A stretch of DNA of 64,000 bases, taken from positions 59,347 to 123,346 of the forward strand of contig JAEKNX010000015.1 in the NCBI GenBank assembly GCA_016839055.1, read 5' to 3'. Each line of letters opens with the position of its first letter. The first letter of the stretch is position 1. Shown piece after piece: positions 54,184 to 61,628 of this stretch. Position numbers and translations under genes: made by a program. The notes under the pieces are model-generated. The model had not been told where the DNA came from and made no database searches. It saw only the letters and a program-made list of their open reading frames with translations. This DNA is from Spirochaetales bacterium. Its GTDB lineage: Bacteria; Spirochaetota; Spirochaetia; UBA9216.

Positions 54184-55272
54184 CTATGAATGTGCCCAAC
54201 GGTATGTAAACAAACCGGCTATTGTAAAAAATAAAAACGGAGTCCAGGCACCCGCCGCAGGTGAAATATAACCGATATTAGCGAAGATTGCCATTATCAT
54301 CTGCATTACGTAAAATACAACCGAAACAATGAGACTTGTCAGCAGGCTCATAAGCAGTATGTTTTTCTTAAAACGTCCGCCTACCGCGCTCGAGAGAAGA
54401 CAGACGATGAAGGGGGTGAGCGAGAATGAGAACCGCCGATAATAAGTGGTCAGAGCCTCGGTGTACGGCAGGCCGGCCTTCTTAAGCGATGTTATCCATG
54501 CTCTGGCGTCACCTATTCTCATCTCATCAACATTTCTTACGCTTCTTCTGAAGGTAAAAGGAATTGTATTCATGAGCGGATTTGAATATTCATCGGAATA
54601 ATCGATCTCATAGAAACCGGTCTCCTCTTTGAAGTAATATCTTCTGCATCTGTGAAACTCCCATAGCCCTCTCTCCGCATTCCAGTCGGCCCATTCGCTG
54701 TTTATGGACTGCACCAGATTGCCCTGAGAATCCTTTTCGATAACGATTATATTGGAAAGTGTAATATCCTTATCATTATAGAAATCAGCGCTGTAGATTA
54801 TCATACCGTTTCTGTCGATTACTGTAGGATTACTATTGTTCAGAGAATCTGATTGGCGAAGCAGCTGATGAGATAATTCATTTTTCATACTAAAAGTCTC
54901 GATGACCACCTTTTCTTCAAAGAAAAAAGAAGAAATACTGAGCAGGATGCCGAGTACAAGAAGTGAGGTAACAAACCTGAAAAGGGAAATCCCGGATCCG
55001 AAAACCGCTATCAATTCATTATTAGCATAGAAATTTCCCAGAGTATAGGAAACAGCGAATAACAGTGACATAGGAAGAGAGAGGTTGATGCATTTGGGGA
55101 TATAAAACATGAAAACCTGAAGAATCTGGAAGATCGTAACCTCATTGTTGATGTACCGCCAGAGATTGGCAAATAGATCGACTAATTCAAGGATGAGGAC
55201 AAAAAATAAAATTGCCATCAGGAATATGGGAATGAAGTTTCTTATTACCATTCTGTCTATTGTTCTTACCAT
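54184..55272 (-). CDS. lptG: LptG/YjgQ-type permease subunit
   Basis: This 362-residue protein of the YjgP/YjgQ family is half of the LptFG permease that extracts lipopolysaccharide for transport to the outer membrane. It has three N-terminal transmembrane helices (about 12-115), a beta-jellyroll periplasmic domain (about 125-260) and three C-terminal helices. LptF precedes it by 10 bp. Treponemes are reported to lack typical LPS, so an export substrate other than classical LPS is possible. Confidence 0.85.
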   Translation of the reverse strand: MVRTIDRMVIRNFIPIFLMAILFFVLILELVDLFANLWRYINNEVTIFQILQVFMFYIPKCINLSLPMSLLFAVSYTLGNFYANNELIAVFGSGISLFRFVTSLLVLGILLSISSFFFEEKVVIETFSMKNELSHQLLRQSDSLNNSNPTVIDRNGMIIYSADFYNDKDITLSNIIVIEKDSQGNLVQSINSEWADWNAERGLWEFHRCRRYYFKEETGFYEIDYSDEYSNPLMNTIPFTFRRSVRNVDEMRIGDARAWITSLKKAGLPYTEALTTYYRRFSFSLTPFIVCLLSSAVGGRFKKNILLMSLLTSLIVSVVFYVMQMIMAIFANIGYISPAAGAWTPFLFFTIAGLFTYRWAHS

Positions 55273-55282
55273 TTACCCTCCA

Positions 55283-56602
55283 TCATGATCTGAATTTCAC
55301 AAACGCGGAGACTGCCGCGGCTCCTACTATTACAAGATCAGGCATCCACATGGCAAGCAGTGCCGATGAATTGTTCTGTATCCCGAATGTCTGACCGGCA
55401 AACAGCAATCCCCAGTACAACACGGCAACAAGAAGGCCAATTCCGAACCCGACCGACCGGCCGCTTCGTTTTGTGAACATCCCTACAGGAAAAGCGAATA
55501 ACACGAACGCGAAACAGGCTAACGGAAGAGAAAATTTCTTGTAATATTCTACCAGATATATCTGAAGAGATCTGTCGCTGATATCTTTAAGGCGGCGGCT
55601 TGAATAATCCTGTCTGGACGATTCAAGGAATTTATTACTCCGTAGAGGAGGCGGTATAGCGCTCTGATAATAATACTCCGCCTCCATGGAGACAGCTGCG
55701 CGATCTGCTGCCTGCATATTTTTCATCTTCTTCACATCAAGAAGCTCTGTTTTTTTATCAACCTCAGTCTTAACATCACGCGAGCTCATTTCTCTAGGAC
55801 CGGGGGATCTTATTGAAAACGATATGTCGCGAAGAAGTATATTGTAGGTCATGGATTCGGAAGACATATAGTTGTAATCATTTTTTTTTTGTTTATTGAA
55901 TGTCTGGATAAAGACATTGTCGAGATAGAGGGAAATAACGCCATTCTGTTCCTCAAGCTTGTTAAGTGAGGCGGAATCTGCGAGAATTATCCTCTTGTCC
56001 TTTTCCGGAGTCTTGTCGATTATCACGATATCAGAGATTTCCTTATCGTGAATATTTCCGGTAATTATCGTTGTTCTCTGATATCGCTTTATTGAATAAG
56101 GAGAAAGCTCGAGTTCCGGATTTGAGTATAGAATTTCCCGGTAGAGTTGGCTGAATTTTATGGTCCCGAGAGGGAGGAATATGTCGTTGATGATAAAGCT
56201 GCCGGCGGAGAACACTACTCCGAGTATAGCGATCGGAATAAAAAGACGTGAATACGGAATTCCGCAGGCCTGGAGGGCCAGGATTTCATTGTCGGAAGAC
56301 AAACGGCCTATAGCCATCAGGGCCCCTACAAGGGCACCAAAGGGAAAGGCAAATGAAACTATCGCTGGAAGCGAATAAAACAACAAGCGTAGAACCGCGG
56401 AAATTTTTATGTTCTTTGAAAGTATCTCCTCGGCAATCAGCAGAATCTGATTGACGAAAAAAATAAAAAAGAAAAAGAGAAATGCCACAAAAAATGAAAA
56501 GAGGAATTCTCCGGCTGTATATTTATAAATATTAGTAAATCTTCTTGCCACGTATTTTAATTTTAACCTGTTTTTCCTGCTTATTCCAGCACTAGATATC
56601 AA
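55283..56602 (-). CDS. lptF: LptF/YjgP-type permease subunit
   Basis: This is the second YjgP/YjgQ-family protein (439 residues). It has the family order of three helices, periplasmic jellyroll and three helices, and a charged insert (about 275-335) in the periplasmic domain that is absent from short homologues. Family segments include LLFYSLPAIVSFAFPFGALV and SSDNEILALQACGIPYSRL. The start is uncertain: TTG 56602 has no ribosome site, and a GTG at 56551 (18th codon) fits homology better. Confidence 0.82.
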   Translation of the reverse strand: MISSAGISRKNRLKLKYVARRFTNIYKYTAGEFLFSFFVAFLFFFFIFFVNQILLIAEEILSKNIKISAVLRLLFYSLPAIVSFAFPFGALVGALMAIGRLSSDNEILALQACGIPYSRLFIPIAILGVVFSAGSFIINDIFLPLGTIKFSQLYREILYSNPELELSPYSIKRYQRTTIITGNIHDKEISDIVIIDKTPEKDKRIILADSASLNKLEEQNGVISLYLDNVFIQTFNKQKKNDYNYMSSESMTYNILLRDISFSIRSPGPREMSSRDVKTEVDKKTELLDVKKMKNMQAADRAAVSMEAEYYYQSAIPPPLRSNKFLESSRQDYSSRRLKDISDRSLQIYLVEYYKKFSLPLACFAFVLFAFPVGMFTKRSGRSVGFGIGLLVAVLYWGLLFAGQTFGIQNNSSALLAMWMPDLVIVGAAAVSAFVKFRS

Positions 56603-56625
56603 GATTAAGAAAGTGCTGATTTATT

Positions 56626-57069
56626 TCAGTCGCTGATGCCGGTAGAACCGAAACCGCCTGCCCCGCGGACAGATTCTGTAAGATCAAATGTCTTTTCAAA
56701 CTGGGCTCTGACTACAGGGGCGAATATAAGCTGTGCTATTCTGTCTCCGCGCCTGATTATGAAATCTTCTTTTCCAAAATTTATTAGAATAACCTTAACC
56801 TCACCTCGGTAGTCGGCATCTATGGTGCCGGGAGTATTTAGAACAGTTACCGCTGATCTGGCGGCAAGGCCTGATCTGGGTCTGACCTGTGCCTCGAATC
56901 CGGGAGGTATTTCGAAAAACATACCCGTAGGTACAAGCTGCTGAATGCCGGGAGTAAGCACGATATCTGCAATAACATCGGCCTTCAGATCGGCTCCTGA
57001 TGCTGATTCGGATGAATAGACGGGCTCGAGTTCCGAACTACTCTTGTAGTGAACTAGTATTTTTTGCAT
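56626..57069 (-). CDS. dut: dUTPase
   Basis: Dut hydrolyses dUTP, keeping uracil out of DNA. The 147-residue trimeric-type enzyme has all five motifs: [38 protein letters not shown] and the C-terminal GAGGFGSTG. The ribosome site CAGGAG precedes ATG 57069. An intrinsic terminator lies between pnp and dut, so dut expression depends on read-through or on a weak local promoter. Confidence 0.96.
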   Translation of the reverse strand: MQKILVHYKSSSELEPVYSSESASGADLKADVIADIVLTPGIQQLVPTGMFFEIPPGFEAQVRPRSGLAARSAVTVLNTPGTIDADYRGEVKVILINFGKEDFIIRRGDRIAQLIFAPVVRAQFEKTFDLTESVRGAGGFGSTGISD

Positions 57070-57083
57070 CTTTAACTCCTGAT

Positions 57084-57121
57084 TAAAAAAATACCCGGCT
57101 TAGTTTATACTTTACCGGGTA
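57084..57121 (-). terminator. intrinsic terminator between pnp and dut
   Basis: On the minus strand TACCCGG and CCGGGTA (7 bp) enclose a 16-nt loop, followed by seven T residues. It begins about 20 nt after the pnp stop and ends about 15 nt before the dut ATG. Confidence 0.85.
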
Positions 57122-57141
57122 GTTATTATTTTCTGAGTAGA

Positions 57142-59241
57142 TTATGTGTTCTTCTTTTCAAGATCTTCTTTGGCGTCGATGTAACTGAGGTTAATCCGCC
57201 CCATCCTGTCAATTTCAATGATCTTGACGGGAATTTCCTGATTCATCTCGAGTACTTCGCTAACCTTGTTGATTCTTGCGCGTGAAAGTCTTGAAATATG
57301 ACATAGACCTTCTTTTCCAGGAAGGAACTCAACGAAAGCGCCGAAATCGACAATCCGTTTAACGGTTCCGGTATAAATTGACCCAATTTCAGGATCCTCA
57401 ACCAGACCTTTTATAGCCGCAAGAGCATCTTCAGCTGCCTTACTGTTCTTACCTGAAACGGTTGTAGTGCCGTCCTGTTCGATATTGATACTGACACCGA
57501 ATCTCTCTGAAAGAGTCTTGATGGTTTTTCCACCCTGCCCTATTACAGCGCCAATCTTGTCTTCAGGAATTGATAGTGAAATAATTCTAGGTGCGAATTC
57601 TGACACTGTTTCATTTGGCTTACTAATGGTTTCATTCATAATGCCGAGAATGTGCATTCTTCCGCGTTTTGCCTGAGCGAGCGCTGTTGTCATTATCTCA
57701 GAGCTTACTCCGGAAATCTTGATGTCCATCTGGAAGGCGGTAATTCCTTCTTCGGTACCACAGACCTTGAAGTCCATATCACCGAGGTGATCTTCCTCAC
57801 CGAGGATATCTGAAAGAACAACTGTATTCTCCTTATCTGTGATAAGGCCCATTGCAATACCTGCAACCGGCTTCTTGATTGGAACACCGGCATTCAGAAG
57901 TGAAAGGGTTCCGCTGCAGACAGTAGCCATTGAGGAAGAACCATTTGATTCAAGAATCTCGGAAACTATTCTAATAGTATACGGAAAATCTTCTTTACGT
58001 GGAAGAACACCTGCAAGGGCACGCTGAGCAAGATGCCCATGTCCTATTTCGCGTCTACCGGTTCCCATTCTTCCACATTCTCCAACCGAGAAGGGAGGAA
58101 AATTGTAATGAAGCATAAAATTGTTATAACGTTTATCACCGTCTATATCATCAACCATCTGCTCATCGAAAACAGTTCCGAGTGTTGTAATACCCAGACT
58201 CTGGGTTTCACCCCTGGTGAACAAGGCTGAACCGTGAGCACGATCGAGAATTCCGATTTCGCATGTTATTTTTCTGATATCTTCGGGGCCACGTCCGTCA
58301 GTTCTTACCTTTTTCTCAAGGATTGACTTACGAACGATTGTGTATTCAATTTCTTCCATTAGAGCATCAAAAAGCTTCTTCTGGTCATCGGTGAAATCAC
58401 CGCAGTATTTCTCACGGGCCTCAGTAATGACACTTTTAATGGCTGCATGGCGGACAAATTTTCCAAGTACAAAGCATGCTACTTCCATTTTCGGATAAAC
58501 ATCGGCGTGGATATCATCTCTGTTTTCAATTACGATAGTACTCTCTGTAAGAGGAAGTTTCTTAAGACCGCATTTAGCAACGAGTTCTTTCTGCATCTTA
58601 CAGATGCTGTCGATTACAACCCTTGCTTTATCAATTGCGCCGAGCATGAGTTCTTCTGAAACTTCCTTGGCCCCGCCCTCAACCATCGTGATCCCCTCTT
58701 CGGAACCGGATACGATGATATCGAGATCAGAATCTTTCATCTGCTCAAAAGTAGGGTTAATTACATATTTTCCGTCCAGGTAACATACCCTGACAGCTCC
58801 TACAGGACCTTCAAATGGAATATCAGAGATACTCACTGCTGCGAAAGAGGCAATCATCGCAATAACATCTGGCGGATTGATCTGATCGGATGAGACAACG
58901 GTCGGTACAACCTGAATCTCTCTTCCAAAAGACTTATGAAACAGAGGGCGCATAGGCCTGTCTATTAAACGGCAGACAAGGATTTCCTTATCTTTAGGTC
59001 TTCCCTCTCTTTTTAGAAATCCACCAGGAATTTTCCCGGCGGCATAGTATTTTTCGTTATATTCAACCTGAAGAGGAACATAATCTAGGCCTTCAACTGG
59101 TTTGCTTCCGCAGCAGGCTGTTGCAAGGACGGCAGATCCGCCGTATGTAGCGTAAACTGATCCGTTAGCCTGCTTTGCCATCTTACCAGTTTCGAGAACC
59201 AGCTCTTTTCCTTCAATTTCCAGACGTACTGTATTAATCAT
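57142..59241 (-). CDS. pnp: polynucleotide phosphorylase
   Basis: PNPase degrades RNA 3' to 5' by phosphorolysis. The 699-residue protein has two RNase PH domains (about 1-220 and 310-545; the second with the catalytic block GECGRMGTGRREIGHG). A KH domain (about 553-610, IGAVIGQGGKTIKTL) and an S1 domain (about 620-690) follow. It is the last gene before the terminator and follows rpsO closely, the classic pairing. Confidence 0.97.
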   Translation of the reverse strand: MINTVRLEIEGKELVLETGKMAKQANGSVYATYGGSAVLATACCGSKPVEGLDYVPLQVEYNEKYYAAGKIPGGFLKREGRPKDKEILVCRLIDRPMRPLFHKSFGREIQVVPTVVSSDQINPPDVIAMIASFAAVSISDIPFEGPVGAVRVCYLDGKYVINPTFEQMKDSDLDIIVSGSEEGITMVEGGAKEVSEELMLGAIDKARVVIDSICKMQKELVAKCGLKKLPLTESTIVIENRDDIHADVYPKMEVACFVLGKFVRHAAIKSVITEAREKYCGDFTDDQKKLFDALMEEIEYTIVRKSILEKKVRTDGRGPEDIRKITCEIGILDRAHGSALFTRGETQSLGITTLGTVFDEQMVDDIDGDKRYNNFMLHYNFPPFSVGECGRMGTGRREIGHGHLAQRALAGVLPRKEDFPYTIRIVSEILESNGSSSMATVCSGTLSLLNAGVPIKKPVAGIAMGLITDKENTVVLSDILGEEDHLGDMDFKVCGTEEGITAFQMDIKISGVSSEIMTTALAQAKRGRMHILGIMNETISKPNETVSEFAPRIISLSIPEDKIGAVIGQGGKTIKTLSERFGVSINIEQDGTTTVSGKNSKAAEDALAAIKGLVEDPEIGSIYTGTVKRIVDFGAFVEFLPGKEGLCHISRLSRARINKVSEVLEMNQEIPVKIIEIDRMGRINLSYIDAKEDLEKKNT

Positions 59242-59258
59242 AAATTATTCCTATTTAA

Positions 59259-59525
59259 TTACTTTCTGAGATTAAGTTTCTTCAGAATTGCTCTGTATGA
59301 ATCAAGGTCATTCTTTTTAAGGTACTTAAGAAGTGTTCGTCGCTGACCAACCATCTTTAGAAGACCTCTTCTTGAACCATGATCTTTTTTATGCAACTTA
59401 AAGTGTCCTGTAAGGTCCTGAATTCTCTCAGTAAGCAGTGCAATCTGAACTTCTGTTGAACCTGTATCTTTATCATCCTGTCCGTATTCTGTGATAATTT
59501 CCTGTTTTCTTTCTTTTGTTAACAT
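59259..59525 (-). CDS. rpsO: 30S ribosomal protein S15
   Basis: This 88-residue protein binds 16S rRNA early in small-subunit assembly. It shows the family's [15 protein letters not shown] and the [12 protein letters not shown] segment. Two ATGs are adjacent (59528, 59525); I chose the second because AGGAG is then at proper spacing and the N-terminus MLTKERKQE matches the family. It lies between ribF and pnp. Confidence 0.97.
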   Translation of the reverse strand: MLTKERKQEIITEYGQDDKDTGSTEVQIALLTERIQDLTGHFKLHKKDHGSRRGLLKMVGQRRTLLKYLKKNDLDSYRAILKKLNLRK

Positions 59526-59534
59526 CATCTTCTC

Positions 59535-60320
59535 CTACAAAAGGCTATTAAAAGTTAGTGTTTCTACTTGAAAATCAGGATAATCATCAAATGTAATCCT
59601 GTCTTCAAGAATATTTATTTTTGCGGCAAAGGCATTTCTACCATTTGCAAGGTCTACAGCATATCTACCCCGCAGTGGTATAACCTGTTTTATATCATTC
59701 CTCCTGATTAGAGGAGAACTGGTTCCTTTTTTTATGTCAAGACCTTCAAGGTCAAGTTCATGCTTTCTTCCAAGAAGGTTTTCGACAGTGCTGAAGTCAC
59801 CCTCTTCAACAGCAATTCGAATTCTCGTGCTGCTTACAGGCACTCCGGCTGATATAAGCGGTTCGACAATGTCAACTTTAACTCCCATCGGCTCAAGCAT
59901 TTCTCTTGCCTGAAAAGCGGTTGTGTCCCCCATGTTTCCAAGCTTATGATCTTTGCCTAAAACAAGATGGCTAAGATTGAGATGCTTTATAATATAAGCA
60001 AAAAAATCCCTTCCTGACAGTTTACTGAATTTCATAGAAAAGTCAATCAGAATAACAGTCCAGCAGCCGACATCTTCGAGCAGTCTGAGTTTCTGCCGGA
60101 GAGTCGTTATGTCTCCCTTAAAACTGTCAGGCCTCAGAAGCCGAAATGGGTTCCCGACGAATGTAGCCAGTACAGGCTTAAGATTAGCCTGTGATTTCAA
60201 GCAATCCAGGAGCTGATAATGCCCCAGGTGCACTCCGTCGAATACTCCCGTTGTAAATGATACAGGCTCATCAGATTCAATTCCGTCGGCCGCAAAATCG
60301 TCCCAATCAATAATTCTCAT
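59535..60320 (-). CDS. ribF: FAD synthetase (RibF) without a recognisable riboflavin kinase domain
   Basis: The 261-residue protein has the nucleotidyltransferase domain of RibF: GVFDGVHLGHYQLL (about 26-39), an FVGNPF segment, and SSTRIRIAVEEGDF (about 165-178), giving FMN adenylyltransferase activity. Bifunctional RibF is about 310 residues and contains a GxVxHGxxxGRxxGFPTAN riboflavin kinase signature. Here the roughly 80 C-terminal residues show nothing like it. The kinase step must be done elsewhere or by a highly diverged tail. It has the usual place between truB and rpsO. Confidence 0.85.
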   Translation of the reverse strand: MRIIDWDDFAADGIESDEPVSFTTGVFDGVHLGHYQLLDCLKSQANLKPVLATFVGNPFRLLRPDSFKGDITTLRQKLRLLEDVGCWTVILIDFSMKFSKLSGRDFFAYIIKHLNLSHLVLGKDHKLGNMGDTTAFQAREMLEPMGVKVDIVEPLISAGVPVSSTRIRIAVEEGDFSTVENLLGRKHELDLEGLDIKKGTSSPLIRRNDIKQVIPLRGRYAVDLANGRNAFAAKINILEDRITFDDYPDFQVETLTFNSLL

Positions 60321-60332
60321 TACGATTCTCTT

Positions 60333-61235
60333 TCAAGCTGCTACAAATATATAAGAATACTGGCCTGATGTTTTTGTAATACAGGCTAAAAACATCCCAT
60401 TCGAAAAAATAGCGTATTTACCGTCTTCGGAAAGTTTGTCGATAAAAAGATCATCGGAGAGCTCTTTACCGGTTCTTATCCAGGACACACTCTTTTCTTC
60501 TACTTCAGCCAGCCTGAAAAGGCCGGGATTAAACTCCGTAATTCTGTGAAAAACAGATCGTCCGGTTATGAGATCAGTCTTCGGATTAAATTCAGTATCG
60601 GAGACTCCGCAATCGGTAGAAAAGGGTCCGACTGACAGGCGTTTAAGCTCCGTAAGATGAGCACACGAGCCGCAGGCTTTGCCGAGATCCCGCGCGATTG
60701 ATCTAATATATGTTCCCTTCGAACAATGGATTCTGCACCGCAGATAGGGCTTTTCCCATCCAATAATTTCAAACTCATAGATGGTAATTTCCCGAACCGG
60801 AAGTTCTTTGAGTTCACCGCGGAGAGCCCGTTTATATGCCCGCTCGCCGTCTACATGCACTGCAGAAAAAATCGGAGGGCGCTGACTGATCTTGCCCCTG
60901 AAATCATTTATTTTCTCATTGATAATTTCTATATCCGGAGGCATGCAGGTCTCTGTTATCTTCCCTTCTGGATCGAGGGTCTCTGTTGAAACGCCAAATT
61001 TTATTTCCGCCTCATAGACTTTATCGAAATCGGTGAAGACGGGATTAAGTTTTGTAAATTTTCCGGTCAAAACTACTAAAAGACCTTCCGCGAAACGATC
61101 AAGAGTCCCGGTATGACCGACTTTCACCTTCTCGCCCTGCTCTTCTTTGAGCAATTTTTTAATATTGCCCAATGCTTTAAACGAGGTTATCCCGGCGGGT
61201 TTATTTAAAAGCAGAATTCCGTTTATATCAGTCAA
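60333..61235 (-). CDS. truB: tRNA pseudouridine-55 synthase
   Basis: TruB makes pseudouridine 55 in the T-loop. The 300-residue protein has GILLLNKPAGITSF near the N-terminus, the catalytic GHTGTLDRFAEGLL with Asp, and YKRALRGE and RCSKGTYIRSIARDLG-type segments. I chose TTG at 61235 with AAGAG upstream; the longer frame starts with another TTG lacking a ribosome site. It overlaps the rbfA stop by 8 bp. Confidence 0.95.
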   Translation of the reverse strand: MTDINGILLLNKPAGITSFKALGNIKKLLKEEQGEKVKVGHTGTLDRFAEGLLVVLTGKFTKLNPVFTDFDKVYEAEIKFGVSTETLDPEGKITETCMPPDIEIINEKINDFRGKISQRPPIFSAVHVDGERAYKRALRGELKELPVREITIYEFEIIGWEKPYLRCRIHCSKGTYIRSIARDLGKACGSCAHLTELKRLSVGPFSTDCGVSDTEFNPKTDLITGRSVFHRITEFNPGLFRLAEVEEKSVSWIRTGKELSDDLFIDKLSEDGKYAIFSNGMFLACITKTSGQYSYIFVAA

Positions 61236-61605
61236 CGTCGCTCTTAGGGTTTTGCGGTACAATATTCATCGCATCGAGTTTTTTCGTCATCTCAAATCCA
61301 TCTTTGATTGAACTGTCGAAGATGAATTTCAGTTTTGGAGTTGTACGTGTATGCATCTTTTTTCCAAGCTTGCTCTGGATAAAACCGGAGGCATGATTCA
61401 GAGCTTCGACGCTGGAAATAATTTTCTTCTCATTTTCGAAACCGGAAATATATATTTTAGCAAAGGATAGATCGTTAGAAATATCAACCCGTGAGATTGA
61501 CGCCAGCCGACTGATTCTGGGGTCCTTTACAGTACCCTTCATAATCAAGTCGCTGATGAGTTCACGGATCATATTCTCAACTCTCTGTAGCCTGAATTCC
61601 GCCAT
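61228..61605 (-). CDS. rbfA: ribosome-binding factor A
   Basis: RbfA is a KH-fold maturation factor of the 30S subunit. The 125-residue protein has RVENMIRELISDLI, a VKDPRIS segment, DLSFAKIYISGF and TTPKLKFIFDSSIKDG, all family hallmarks. AAAGGAACG precedes the ATG at 61605. It follows infB after 23 bp. Confidence 0.95.
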   Translation of the reverse strand: MAEFRLQRVENMIRELISDLIMKGTVKDPRISRLASISRVDISNDLSFAKIYISGFENEKKIISSVEALNHASGFIQSKLGKKMHTRTTPKLKFIFDSSIKDGFEMTKKLDAMNIVPQNPKSDVD

Positions 61606-61628
61606 AACGTTCCTTTCGGCACCGAACC

